Origin: Embleya sp040605455
GTDB taxonomy: Bacteria > Actinomycetota > Actinomycetes > Streptomycetales > Streptomycetaceae
Direction: 5' to 3'
Assembly: GCF_040605455.1 (NCBI RefSeq)
Contig: NZ_JBEXCV010000098.1
Coordinates: forward strand, 1 to 35,398
DNA length: 35,398 bases
Made by a program: the position numbers and the translations under genes. Below the pieces are notes generated by a model, which was not told where the DNA came from, ran no database searches, and worked only from the letters and a program-made list of their open reading frames with translations. Below are positions 8,368 to 16,705 of the stretch, piece after piece; position 1 is the first letter of the stretch; the number at the start of each line of letters is the position of its first letter.

Positions 8368-9804
8368 TCAGGCGCGCAGCGTGAAGGTGGCGACGGCGGC
8401 GGCGTGGTCGCTGGGCCAGCCGTTTCCGGCGGTGCCCGGGATCGGCTTGGGCCAGCCGGTGACCAGGCTGTGCGCCTCCTCGGCGGACAGCGGTCCGGCG
8501 GTGTGCAGCGCGTCGATCCGGTCCTGTGGCTGGGACGGGTCCACCGGCGACCAGGTGTTGCCGGGCTCGCGGGCCGGGTCGTGGTGCCGGTCGCGGAACA
8601 CATCGGCCAATCGGGCCTGTTCGAGCAGTTGGGTGACCGGCCAGCGAACCGGCCCGGACGTGCCGTGGGCGCCGGCGGTGCGGGCGGTCCAGTCCAGGTG
8701 CGAGGGCGAGGCGAGGGCGCCGGCGAGCAGCACCGGGGTGTCCCGGGCAGCGCTCAGGTCCGGCGCCATCGCCGCGACCAGCGTCTGGGCTTGGCGGTAG
8801 CGCAGGCTCGCCCGCTCGGCCGCCTCGGCCTGCGCGGGCGTACGGCCTCGGCGAATCGCGGTCGGCCCGTAGTCCCCCTCGTCCAGGCGCGCGGTCCACA
8901 CCCGGACGGCCCGCACTCCGGGCGCCCGCACGGTGGCCGCGACCGCCGGCAGCTCGGCGCTCGCGGGGCGCGGGTCGGTGAGCGGGTGCCGGCTGATCAG
9001 CGCGAGCCCGGCCGGGTCCTCGTACACCGCCCAACCGAGCGCCTCGGCCACCGACTTGCCCAGGGAACCGCCGGTGTCCTGCAACGCCAGCACGTCCAGA
9101 TCCTGGGTCAGTGCGAGTCGCAGCAACTTGGTCACCGCGCCGTCCACGTGCTTGCCCGCATCCCAGGCGTCGAGGCCGGCGACCTTGAGCGTGGCGCTGC
9201 GCGCGTTGCGCCGGACCGGTACCTGCACCGTGAGCTGCGACGTGGCACCGGTCGCGCCGTCGCGGCCCTCGACCACGATTACGCCCGGTCGTCGCGCGCC
9301 GCCGCGCGGGGCCCTGGCGGTGACGACGCCGTCGGCACCTACCCCGAGCCATCCGTCGCCGCCTCGGGCGCGGAAGGTGACGCCCTGGCCGGACTGTTGC
9401 CCGTTCGACGCGGTCCACAGCCCGGCCAGGCGCACGGTCGAGGTCTCCCCCGGGGCGACGGCCGCGCCGGTGACGGTGTCCACCGCGAACCGGGGCCGGG
9501 GCGGCACGGCCCGCACCGCGAAACCGAACGGCGCGGTCTGCGCGAGGATCGCGTAGCCGTCCTTGGCCAACAGGTAGGCCGTGTAGGGCCCGTCCGTGAG
9601 CCCCTGCGTCTCGATGGTCACCTCGCCGTCGGCGGTGGTGACGTACTTCCAGGCCAACGACCCCCCGTCGCCCGGCTGCCGAGCCCCGTCGTACACCCCC
9701 ACCCAGTTCTTCGCGTGCGGCGCATCGGTAGCGAACCGAAAGGTCAGCTGATCACCCTCCTTCGGCACAGTGGGACGCAGAAGAGTGAGCGAACTCCCTG
9801 ACAT
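8368..9804 (-). CDS. EEP-fold (endonuclease/exonuclease/phosphatase) protein with degenerate active site
   Basis: This 478-residue protein starts at 9804, with AAAGGA nine bases upstream. Residues 5-98 form a beta domain (NWVGVYD, LLAKDGYAILA) also found beside phospholipase-C-like phosphodiesterases. Residues 105-200 look like an Ig-type domain, and 203-478 like an EEP domain. Compared with the family consensus, the first Asn (tyNxW) is D212, the Glu of LQET is D243, the His of HLDxxxYGP is R307, and GDFN has become GALA at 362-365 (Asp and Asn both lost). DRID (428-431) and SDHAA (465-469) remain. No signal peptide is visible, unlike the phospholipase C encoded directly downstream. Most likely a pseudoenzyme with a binding or accessory role, or one of altered chemistry; the substitutions are clear but the consequence is inferred. 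Confidence 0.85.
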   Translation of the reverse strand: MSGSSLTLLRPTVPKEGDQLTFRFATDAPHAKNWVGVYDGARQPGDGGSLAWKYVTTADGEVTIETQGLTDGPYTAYLLAKDGYAILAQTAPFGFAVRAVPPRPRFAVDTVTGAAVAPGETSTVRLAGLWTASNGQQSGQGVTFRARGGDGWLGVGADGVVTARAPRGGARRPGVIVVEGRDGATGATSQLTVQVPVRRNARSATLKVAGLDAWDAGKHVDGAVTKLLRLALTQDLDVLALQDTGGSLGKSVAEALGWAVYEDPAGLALISRHPLTDPRPASAELPAVAATVRAPGVRAVRVWTARLDEGDYGPTAIRRGRTPAQAEAAERASLRYRQAQTLVAAMAPDLSAARDTPVLLAGALASPSHLDWTARTAGAHGTSGPVRWPVTQLLEQARLADVFRDRHHDPAREPGNTWSPVDPSQPQDRIDALHTAGPLSAEEAHSLVTGWPKPIPGTAGNGWPSDHAAAVATFTLRA

Positions 9805-10481
9805 ATCGTCAATTCCTTTCCGGAACAGGGGTGGTGGCGCAGGTGTCGGCGACGCAGGTATCGGCGGCGCCGTGGGCAGGGACATGTGGCAGCCGAGTCG
9901 GAAGCCGGATCGCGGCGCCGGCGGCTGTGGGGTGAATCAGGCGGCGCATGATGCCGCCGCTGGGGCATCAGGGCGGGTGCTCCCGGAGCAGGGGTGTAGG
10001 GGGCACACGGGTAGGCGGGCGCGTGGCCGCTTGGTTGCTTGGCCGCGTGAGCGCATGCGCGCTCGGACGCGTGGCGGCGAGGTGCGAGCCGGGTGGCGCC
10101 GGCGCTTCGGGCGTGCCCGGCACGCGACGAGACGGGCGGCCGAGAGGGTTTCGGTCGCGAGTGTTCGGTGCCCGGCCGTTCCGCGCCCGGCTGTTCGACG
10201 TGGTGGCGGACTCGGGACCTGGGGTCATGACCGGGGCGGGGCCGACGGCGATCGAGGTGCTGCGGCCACGGGAGGTCGGCACGGAAATGCTCCAGGCGGA
10301 AGTCGAGTTGTCTGTACAACTCGGCTCAGTAGGCCGGCACCCGATGTCCGGAGCGTGAACGCACGTGCACCGGCGGGCAAGCTTCACGGGAAGAGCCGGC
10401 GCACCCGGACGAGGACCCCGACAGCTGGTCGGCCGCTCGCGACCGCCCTCGGCGGGAGGACCACGGCGAAGGGCCCGGGCG
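9805..10481. other. Long non-coding stretch upstream of the EEP-phospholipase operon
   Basis: All open frames here give Arg/Ala/Pro-rich products with no recognisable motif, on either strand. The segment presumably contains the promoter of the minus-strand operon, but I could not identify clear -10/-35 boxes. It merges into the decayed GntR and MFS remnants further right. Confidence 0.5.
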
Positions 10482-10862
10482 ATGACGAATCCGGCGGACC
10501 GGGCAGGGAGTCGGTGCCCACGTCGTCGACAGATCGCGGCGCACGTACGCGAGGCGATCACGACCGGTATCCGAGGTTCGGGCGGCCGACCCCCGTCGGA
10601 GGGCGAACTCGCCAACCATTACGGAGACTCGCGCGAGACCGAGCGTCACGCAGTCGCGGTGCCGCACACGGATGGTCCGATCACCTCCCGGCGCGATACC
10701 CGGCCGGTGGTGCCGGGCACGACGCGCACCCGGTGCTTCGCCGAGTTGCTCGGCTCCACCGGGTGGGCGCGCCCCCTCGGCAGGGAAGCAGCAGGTGGGC
10801 ATACGGTGCGCCTACCGGCGCGACCGACAGCGCCGCGAAGAGCACCGACCGGTCACACCTGA
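10482..10862 (+). pseudogene. Degenerate GntR-family regulator (winged-helix remnant)
   Basis: The open frame from the ATG at 10482 (126 residues, GAAGGG eight bases upstream) contains a GntR-like N-terminal DNA-binding domain. RRQIAAHVREAITTGI, then PPSEGELANHYGDSRETERH and ITSRRDTRPVV, follow the pattern of helix 1, the LPSE-x-eLa-x-yGvSR-x-TVR recognition helix region and the wing. Several core positions are altered (VSRxTVRxAL has become DSRETERHAV), and after about 10712 the sequence is no longer recognisable, with no effector domain of the UTRA or FCD type. It is either a short decaying gene or a truncated regulator. Decay is favoured because the next stretch also contains a broken transporter. 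Confidence 0.5.
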
Positions 10863-11053
10863 CCCCGGCAACGAACTCCCGGCGGCCGCCCCAGCCGCGA
10901 GTCCGCTGGACCGCCCGCCGGAACGGCCGACCGAGCGTGGACGGCCGATGTGCATCGCCCCGCCGACGGTGCCGCCGATATCCCCATTTCCCGGGACGCG
11001 AGGCCGGCCCCGCTCGGCCCTATCGCAGTCGACTGCCGTCGGCTACCGAAACA

Positions 11054-11266
11054 CAGGGCGACGAGTCCAACCCACACAGCCGTGACCCCCGCTCCCGGGA
11101 TGCGCAGCACCGGCAGACCCGCGCCGACGGGTTGAGCGATCAACGACTCGGCCGACCAGGCGAGCCCGGCAAGGATGGAGCCGACGGCGAAGGTGGCGAT
11201 CGAGAACATGTACGGGCGCCGGGCGCCGAACCGGCCTATCGCCCACGCGGCCGCCGAAATGACGGG
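11054..11266 (-). pseudogene. Fragment of an MFS drug-exporter gene
   Basis: Read on the minus strand, about 70 codons encode AIGRFGARRPYMFSIATF, then AVGSILAGLAWSAESLIA and PGAGVTAVWVGLVAL. This is the motif-A loop (GxLxDrxGrRr) followed by the next two helices of DHA1/DHA2-type MFS permeases. Upstream there is no start region or first helix, and downstream the frame becomes Ser/Arg-rich nonsense, so less than a fifth of a permease remains. It lies on the opposite strand to the GntR remnant. The two may once have formed a regulator-exporter pair; that is inference. Confidence 0.6.
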
Positions 11267-11436
11267 GCCAGGGCCTGCGTGGATCCGTCGCAGCCCGTGG
11301 GATGGTGACCGGCGGGCCTCGAAGTCCTACGTGAAATACGTGAGCGTGAACTGTGTTTTCGAGCCGTGGCGTCCCGATCCGCACAACACTTACGGCGCGA
11401 GTACTTCCCGCCGGCCTGCTCCACCTGAGCCTTGGC

Positions 11437-11465
11437 TTGTCAAGTCTCCTACGGAGAGTTATAAG
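11437..11465 (+). promoter_or_regulatory. Near-consensus sigma70-type promoter
   Basis: TTGTCA (11437-11442) and TATAAG (11460-11465) are separated by exactly 17 bases, each one mismatch from the TTGACA/TATAAT consensus. This is unusually strong for such GC-rich DNA, and the surrounding 100 or so bases are noticeably more AT-rich. Transcription would begin near 11472, just before a small AGGTG/CACCT inverted repeat (11464-11478). The next convincing start codon is the DUF2267 gene at 11720, implying a leader of about 250 bases or a small RNA. Confidence 0.6.
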
Positions 11466-11719
11466 GTGGGAAGCACCTCATGCGCACGGGCCCGCTCCGT
11501 GGCCCCGGACAAATGGCGCGCGGTTTCGGTAAACGCGCGGCACCGGAGCACGACGGGCCCTCACCGGCGCAGAGGTCGGCGCGGTCCGCCATATCGGCGT
11601 CCCGAGGCTGCCTGTCCCGGTCGCCGCACCGGCACGCCGCCCGCCCTCCGATCGAGGCCGCCCCCGCCCGCGCCCGCCCCGATCGCCTTCAATGGAAGAC
11701 GGAAGAAGGGCCGATACAG

Positions 11720-12112
11720 ATGCCGATGCGATGGGAATCCTTTCTCGCGGCAGTCCAGGAGCGGGGCGAATACTCCTCCCCCCAGGAGGCGGAACGAGCC
11801 GTCCGGGTCGTCCTCGCCCTCCTGGGTGCGCACCTGGTCGGTGGCGAAAGCGCCGAACTGGCCGCCCGGCTCCCCGAGACCTGCGCCCTCGTGCTGCTCA
11901 ACCCGCTCCCCGCGCACGAACCGCTCAGCGCCGACCGGTTCGTCCGGGCCACCGGTGCGTGGATCGAGGGTGCCACCGACGAAACCGCGAAATGGGACGT
12001 CGGAGCGGTACTCAGCGTCGTGGCCGACGCCACCGACGACAACCTGATGAACCGCCTGCTCCTACAACTGCCGCCGGGCTACGACCTCCTTTTCGGCCGC
12101 CCGCGACGCTGA
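11720..12112 (+). CDS. DUF2267-family protein
   Basis: This 130-residue cytoplasmic protein resembles DUF2267 (PF10025): an N-terminal MRWESFLAAVQERGEY segment, a helix with EAERAVRVVLALLGAHL, then ELAARLPETCALVLL (SAELAARLP is the typical signature), and a C-terminal half repeating the pattern around AVLSVVADATDD and LLLQLPPGYDLLF. The function of the family is not established. The frame is open further upstream, but the product there is low-complexity. The ATG at 11720 has GAAGAAGGG about nine bases before it, so I start there. The strong promoter at 11437-11465 is the likely driver, leaving a long 5' leader. Confidence 0.85.
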   Translation: MPMRWESFLAAVQERGEYSSPQEAERAVRVVLALLGAHLVGGESAELAARLPETCALVLLNPLPAHEPLSADRFVRATGAWIEGATDETAKWDVGAVLSVVADATDDNLMNRLLLQLPPGYDLLFGRPRR

Positions 12113-12788
12113 CCCGCCGGGGAGGGAAAGCGGCGGACCACCGAAAAGCGGTCCGGGGCCAGGCGCCCGGCGGGCCCGGCTCCGTAAGGCCCCGCATCGG
12201 GCCGCAGGTCGGAGCTGTTCGACGCTCAGCACGGTTCGACGCGCGGGAACCGAGTAGGCAGCAACCGGAGCATCGGCGCTGCTCACACGGCGCCAAGTTC
12301 GAATCGGTCGCCGGCCGCGCGAAGATCCCGTCGATCCGGGCCGCGACCCGGGTCGCCGCGTTATCGGTGTCCGGCCCTGCGTCGATCCCCCGGCCCCGGC
12401 GGCACACCGCAGCAAGTCGGCCGGCCCGAGCTTGACGGTCCCGGCAGGCCACGAGCGCAGCCATGCCTACGTCCCGCTGGGCCGCCGCCGCAGTATCCGG
12501 CGCGAAACCCGCGCACCGGGGTCGGCGGCCGGCGGAGCATGCGGGCCGCCGCGAACCGCGTGAGGTGTCGGAGGTGGGTCGCCATGCGAGAGGTCGACGC
12601 CGAAGGCGGCCAACCCCAGCAGAACACCGGCGTGGTCGACGATTTCCTGAACAAGCCGTCGAGCGGGGAGCGTTCCCGACGAGCGACGGGCAGCGGTGCC
12701 GACCAATTCGCCGCGCGGTGGACCGAACTGCCGCCGGCCGCAGTAGTCTCGGCGGGTCCGTGGAAGTGGTTGTCCGAAGGGTGAGCCC
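12113..12788. other. Intergenic stretch without recognisable gene
   Basis: Several short open frames exist on both strands, but none shows family motifs or a good start context. The last 30 bases contain the Shine-Dalgarno sequence of the methyltransferase gene. I saw no strong hairpin, tRNA or repeat. Confidence 0.5.
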
Positions 12789-13655
12789 GTGACGTCGATA
12801 TCGAACAGCGACGAGGACGCTTGGCGGCTGCCGCGCCCGGGCGAGGTCGAGGCGGAATCCGTCTCGACCCGGATCGATACGAGCATCCCGCACACCGCGC
12901 GGATCTACGACTATCTGCTGGGCGGCAAGACCAACTTCGCCGTGGACCGCGCGGCGGCCGAGCACATCCTGGCCGCCATCCCGGACCTGCCCACCACGCT
13001 CCGGCTCAACCGGCTCTTCCTTCGGCGCAGCGTGCGATACGCCGCACGGCGCGGCATCCGCCAGTTCCTGGACATCGGGACCGGCATCCCCACCGGCGGC
13101 AACACCCATGAGGCGGCCCACCAGGTCGCGCCGGACGCACGGGTGGCGTACGTGGACAACGACCCGATCGTGCTCGTGCACGGTCGGGCCCTGATGACCG
13201 ACGGCGACCCGGGACGGACCACCTTCACCCAGGCCGACCTGCGCGACCCGAAGGCCATCCTGACCGCACCCGAGGTGCTGGAGGTGATCGACTTCGCCGA
13301 GCCGGTCGCGGTGATGCTGGTCGCCATCCTGCACTTCATCAAGGACGAGGAGAACCCGGCCGAGATCGTCGCGACGCTGCGCGACGCCCTCGCACCGGGC
13401 AGCATGCTCATCCTGTCGCACGCCTCCTCGGATGCCGACCCCGCACGCGGCCAGGCGGGAGCGGCCGGCTGGAAGAACGCCTCCGCCGAGATGACCATGC
13501 GCGGCTACGATCGGGTACTGGCCTTCTTCGACGGCTTCGAGCTGGTCGAACCACCCGGCATCCGCCCACACTGGAACCCGGACAACGAGCCCGAGGATGC
13601 CCTGGACGCCGTCGAGAACGTGTGGGGTTACGGCGGGGTCGGCATCCGGCGCTGA
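12789..13655 (+). CDS. DUF574 SAM-dependent methyltransferase
   Basis: The 288-residue protein belongs to the actinobacterial DUF574/Methyltransf_19 family, which is heavily expanded in streptomycetes and of mostly unknown substrate. The hallmark IPHTARIYDYLLGGKTNFAV (33-52) is present. The SAM-binding motif I is FLDIGTGIPTGGNTHE (93-108), followed by an acidic end of strand 2 in VAYVDNDPIV and a motif IV/V region ending in LSHAS. The start is a GTG at 12789 with GAAGGG seven bases upstream. It is transcribed alone and converges on the amidase gene. In many genomes these genes sit next to regulators with DUF397 partners; none is seen here. Confidence 0.93.
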   Translation: MTSISNSDEDAWRLPRPGEVEAESVSTRIDTSIPHTARIYDYLLGGKTNFAVDRAAAEHILAAIPDLPTTLRLNRLFLRRSVRYAARRGIRQFLDIGTGIPTGGNTHEAAHQVAPDARVAYVDNDPIVLVHGRALMTDGDPGRTTFTQADLRDPKAILTAPEVLEVIDFAEPVAVMLVAILHFIKDEENPAEIVATLRDALAPGSMLILSHASSDADPARGQAGAAGWKNASAEMTMRGYDRVLAFFDGFELVEPPGIRPHWNPDNEPEDALDAVENVWGYGGVGIRR

Positions 13656-13748
13656 GCCGGCCGACGCAACCGCTCGGCACCGCCGATCCGGCTCCTCGAC
13701 CACGCGCGCGGGTCGGCGGGCCCGACAACCCGACACCTGCCGCCGCAC

Positions 13749-15194
13749 TCAACCGCCGGTCACCCCGGTCGGCCACGGCGCCTGCCCCGGCCACGGCGCG
13801 GCCTCCTCCAATTGCGCCGCGATCCGCAGGAGTTCCGCCTCTGCCCCCAGCCGGCCGGTGAGTTGGATCGCCACCGGCAGGCCCGCCTCGTCGAAGCCCG
13901 CCGGCACGCTCGCCGCCGGCAGTCCGGAGACGTTGAACACCGACGTGAACCAGGTCATCTTCGCGGCGTGCGCGTACATGCTCGCCGGGTTGCTCGTGTC
14001 CAGGACCCCGAGTTCGGGTACCGCGACACCCAACGTCGGGCTCAGCCAGACGTCGTGATCATCGAAGAACGGCGCCACCTCGCGGCCGATCCGAACCACC
14101 GTCTGCAGCGCTCGGACCAGATCCCGGCCACGCATCGCGGCCGTGTGCTCGTGGATGACCCGGGTGAACGGTTCGAGGTCGTCCTCCCGCAACTCGCGGC
14201 CGAGTTCGGCGAGTCGGTCCTCGATCTGGGCGTGCGTGGCCGCCGCCATCACCTGGCCGAGGGCCCGGCCGGTCGCCGGACCGTCCCACACCGGCGCACC
14301 CTCCTCGACCCGATGGCCGAGCTCGGCGAGCAGTGTCGCCGTGCGCTCGACCGCCCGAACGGCCGCCGGATGGGCGGCCGTTCCGTCCACGTTCACGGTC
14401 GCGAAGCCGATCCGCAGCCGACCCGGCGCAGTGTCCAGCGCGGCCAGGAAGGACCCGGCGGCGGGCGTCGGCAGCGCGGCGTACGGGTCGCCGGGGAGCG
14501 GGCCGGCGACGACGTCGAGCAGCGCGGCGGAGTCACGGACCGTGCGGGTGACCGCGTGCGCGATCGCCAGCGGGTAGGCCAGCGCGGACAGGCCGTCGTC
14601 GTCCGGGACACGTCCGCGCGAGGGCTTGAGCCCGAACAGCCCGCAGCAGGCCGCCGGTATGCGAATCGAGCCGCCGCCGTCGTTGGCGTGTGCGGCGGGC
14701 AACATACCGCCCGCGACGGCCGCCGCCGAACCGCCGGAGGAACCGCCCGTCGAATGGGTGGTCCGCCACGGGTTGTGCGACGGACCGTGCAGGAGCGGCT
14801 CGGTGCTGGCGTTCTTGCCGAATTCGGGGGTGTTCGTCTTGCCGACGATCACCAGCCCGGCGCGGCGATAGCGGCCGGCCAGTGCCCCATCGCGCTCGGC
14901 GACCGCGTCGGCGAACAGCCGTGAGCCGTGTGTGGTCACCATGCCGGCGACATCGCAGCCGAGGTCCTTGACCGCGAACGGCACGCCGCGCAGCGGTCCG
15001 TCGGGCAACGTCCCCTCGGCCTCGGCACGAGCCGCCTCGAACCGGGTGGACACGAACGCGCGCAGCGCAGGATCGCGCTCCTCGATCCGGGCGATCACCG
15101 CGTCGAGAATCTCGATCGGCTTGACCGTGCCCTGCCGTACGAGATCGGCCAGTCCCACCGCGTCGTTGTCGTCCAGCAGTTCACCGGTGTCCAT
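13749..15194 (-). CDS. Amidase-signature family hydrolase
   Basis: This 481-residue cytoplasmic enzyme belongs to the amidase-signature family, which hydrolyses amides through a Ser-cisSer-Lys triad. The residues can be placed by comparison with fatty-acid amide hydrolase spacing: K76 in VPFAVKDLG, S152 in TGGSSGGSAAAVAGG, and nucleophile S176 in NDGGGSIRIPAACCGLFGLK. The overall pattern (CDVAGMVTTHGSRLF, STEPLLHGPSHNPW) is close to the 6-aminohexanoate cyclic-dimer hydrolase or aryl-acylamidase branch, not GatA, and no gatBC genes are present. GAGG lies nine bases before the ATG at 15194. It diverges from the metallo-hydrolase gene, with a palindrome in between. The natural substrate is unknown. 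Confidence 0.94.
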   Translation of the reverse strand: MDTGELLDDNDAVGLADLVRQGTVKPIEILDAVIARIEERDPALRAFVSTRFEAARAEAEGTLPDGPLRGVPFAVKDLGCDVAGMVTTHGSRLFADAVAERDGALAGRYRRAGLVIVGKTNTPEFGKNASTEPLLHGPSHNPWRTTHSTGGSSGGSAAAVAGGMLPAAHANDGGGSIRIPAACCGLFGLKPSRGRVPDDDGLSALAYPLAIAHAVTRTVRDSAALLDVVAGPLPGDPYAALPTPAAGSFLAALDTAPGRLRIGFATVNVDGTAAHPAAVRAVERTATLLAELGHRVEEGAPVWDGPATGRALGQVMAAATHAQIEDRLAELGRELREDDLEPFTRVIHEHTAAMRGRDLVRALQTVVRIGREVAPFFDDHDVWLSPTLGVAVPELGVLDTSNPASMYAHAAKMTWFTSVFNVSGLPAASVPAGFDEAGLPVAIQLTGRLGAEAELLRIAAQLEEAAPWPGQAPWPTGVTGG

Positions 15195-15230
15195 AGCCGT
15201 GCCTCGTTTCGCTCGACTCGATCGATCAAA

Positions 15231-15246
15231 TGCATGATGCAGTCAA
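15231..15246 (-). promoter_or_regulatory. Palindrome beside a -35-like box upstream of the amidase
   Basis: TGCATGATGCA (15231-15241) is a perfect 5+1+5 palindrome. It abuts, and by one base overlaps, TTGACT, a -35-like hexamer on the minus strand (15246-15241), about 37 bases before the amidase ATG. This is a plausible operator placing the amidase under a repressor. No good -10 box was found 16-18 bases further on, so the promoter itself is uncertain. Confidence 0.4.
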
Positions 15247-15255
15247 GCAATAGAG

Positions 15256-15531
15256 ATGACAAGGACATCCGTCCCCGTGCACCCCGGCCTCCCCGTGCAC
15301 CCCGGCCCCCCGAGCACCCTGACCTCCCCCGAGCACCCCGCCCACCGGCACGACCACCCCGAGCAGCACGAGCAGCACGAGCACCCCGACTACAGGCACG
15401 ACAACCCACCGGCCCACCGGCACGGCTCCCCTCGCGACGAGAATCGCAATTCGGGGAACGTGTCACCCCCGTTGTCGGTTGAAGATCCGAGGACGACACA
15501 AGGAGAGTGGGACGGATGGCGGGAAACGTAG
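15256..15531 (+). CDS. Possible small His/Pro-rich protein
   Basis: A 91-codon frame runs from the ATG at 15256 into the start of the metallo-hydrolase gene, overlapping it by 16 bases. The middle section is rich in His, Pro and acidic residues (for example HPAHRHDHPEQHEQHEHPD), which could bind metal. Third codon positions over 15268-15432 are almost all G or C while second positions are mixed, which favours coding. However, the stretch is made of short repeats in multiples of three bases, which would create the same pattern without selection. No good Shine-Dalgarno sequence precedes the ATG. No family is recognised. It could equally be repeat DNA in a divergent promoter region. Confidence 0.3.
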   Translation: MTRTSVPVHPGLPVHPGPPSTLTSPEHPAHRHDHPEQHEQHEHPDYRHDNPPAHRHGSPRDENRNSGNVSPPLSVEDPRTTQGEWDGWRET

Positions 15532-16634
15532 CGGCTCGACGACTGGTCGCGGGCGGAGTGGCGCTGGCCGCCGCCGGATGGGCCCTGCGGGACGTCCCGG
15601 CGGAGTTCGGCGGTCGGGCCGAAGGCGAGCGGCTCGCCCGCTTTCGGCGATCGCCGCAGTTCCACGACGGCGCGTTCCGCAACCCGGTCCCGGCCGACCT
15701 GGTCGTGGCCGGCAGCGCGCCACAGCTCATCGGCCAGATGCTCCGCAACCGCAGCGAGCGCCGGCCTGCCGCACCCGTGCCGCTGGTCACCGCACCGGCC
15801 ACACCGCCGGCCCAGAACGGGCTGAGCGCCGTCTGGTACGGCCACGCGACCACCCTGGTCGAGATCGAGGGCCGCCGGGTGCTCTTCGACCCGGTGTGGA
15901 GCGAGCGGGTGTCCCCCTCCCAACTCGTCGGTCCGCGGCGGCTGCACCCGCTCCCGATCCCGTCGGCCGCGCTGCCGACCCTGGACGCGGTGGTCATCTC
16001 GCACGATCACTACGACCACCTCGACCGGGCGACGGTGCGCACCCTCACCGCGACCCAGACCGCGCCGTTCCTGGTCCCTCTCGGCATCGGCGCCCATCTG
16101 GAGCGCTGGAACGTCCCCGCCTCCCGAATCATCGAACTCGACTGGGAGGAGGACGCCGTCGTCGAGGGCCTGCGCTTCACCGCCACCGCGGCCCGCCACT
16201 TCTCCGGCCGCACCCTGCGCCGCAACGACACGCTCTGGGGCTCCTGGGTCGTCGCCGGCGCCCGACACCGAGTCTTCTATGCGGGCGATTCGGGTTACTT
16301 CGACGGCTATGCCCGCATCGGCGCGGCGCACGGCCCTTTCGACCTGACCCTGATGCCGATCGGCGCCTACAGCCCGAGCTGGCCCGACATCCACATGAAC
16401 CCGGAGGAGGCGATCACCGCCCACCTCGACCTCGGCGGCAAGGTGCTCCTGCCGGTGCACTGGGCGACCTTCAACCTGGCCCTGCACCCGTGGGCCGAAC
16501 CGGTCGACCGCCTGTGGCACGAGGCCAAGGCCAAGGACGTACAACTCGCCATCCCGCGCCCCGGCGACCGCATCGACACCGCCATCGCGGCCCAGCCGAC
16601 CCCCTGGTGGGACCTGCTCACCAACACCCCCTGA
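15516..16634 (+). CDS. NAPE-PLD-like MBL-fold metallo-hydrolase, membrane-anchored
   Basis: This 372-residue protein starts at the ATG at 15516, with AAGGAG ten bases upstream; the in-frame GTG at 15507 is too close to that site. An N-terminal hydrophobic segment (about 8-24) is a possible membrane anchor. The metallo-beta-lactamase domain has SHDHYDHLD (H163, H165, D167, H168), H228 in AARHFSG, D258 in YAGDSGYFDG and H315 in LLPVHWATF, so the two-metal site is complete. The MPIGAYSPSWPDIHMNPEEA stretch is typical of the N-acyl-phosphatidylethanolamine phospholipase D or UlaG-like group. A lipid or phosphodiester substrate is possible; the true substrate is unknown. Confidence 0.93.
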   Translation: MAGNVAARRLVAGGVALAAAGWALRDVPAEFGGRAEGERLARFRRSPQFHDGAFRNPVPADLVVAGSAPQLIGQMLRNRSERRPAAPVPLVTAPATPPAQNGLSAVWYGHATTLVEIEGRRVLFDPVWSERVSPSQLVGPRRLHPLPIPSAALPTLDAVVISHDHYDHLDRATVRTLTATQTAPFLVPLGIGAHLERWNVPASRIIELDWEEDAVVEGLRFTATAARHFSGRTLRRNDTLWGSWVVAGARHRVFYAGDSGYFDGYARIGAAHGPFDLTLMPIGAYSPSWPDIHMNPEEAITAHLDLGGKVLLPVHWATFNLALHPWAEPVDRLWHEAKAKDVQLAIPRPGDRIDTAIAAQPTPWWDLLTNTP

Positions 16635-16705
16635 CTCCGAGCGCTTCCGCTTCTTCCGACGGCGCGTCAGAACCCTGACGGCGCACCCTCGAGCCCGGCA
16701 CCTCG

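Noticed and set aside
6335..8800. 821-codon open frame on the plus strand opposite phospholipase C
   Set aside because: Antisense shadow of the well-supported phospholipase and EEP genes; no motifs, no ribosome-binding site.
8330..9418. N-terminal extension of the phospholipase frame up to 9418
   Set aside because: The extension covers the EEP gene in another frame and is low-complexity; the Tat signal peptide at 8329 fixes the real start.
12539..12784. 81-codon frame before the DUF574 methyltransferase
   Set aside because: No motif or start signal, and third-position composition is not clearly coding.
13749..15194. Assignment as GatA of the amidotransferase complex
   Set aside because: No gatB or gatC is nearby and the sequence around the second Ser fits the cyclic-dimer hydrolase or aryl-acylamidase branch better.
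15275..15420. CRISPR array in the repeat-rich stretch
   Set aside because: The repeats are short, contiguous and coding-phase-like, without constant-length spacers or cas genes.
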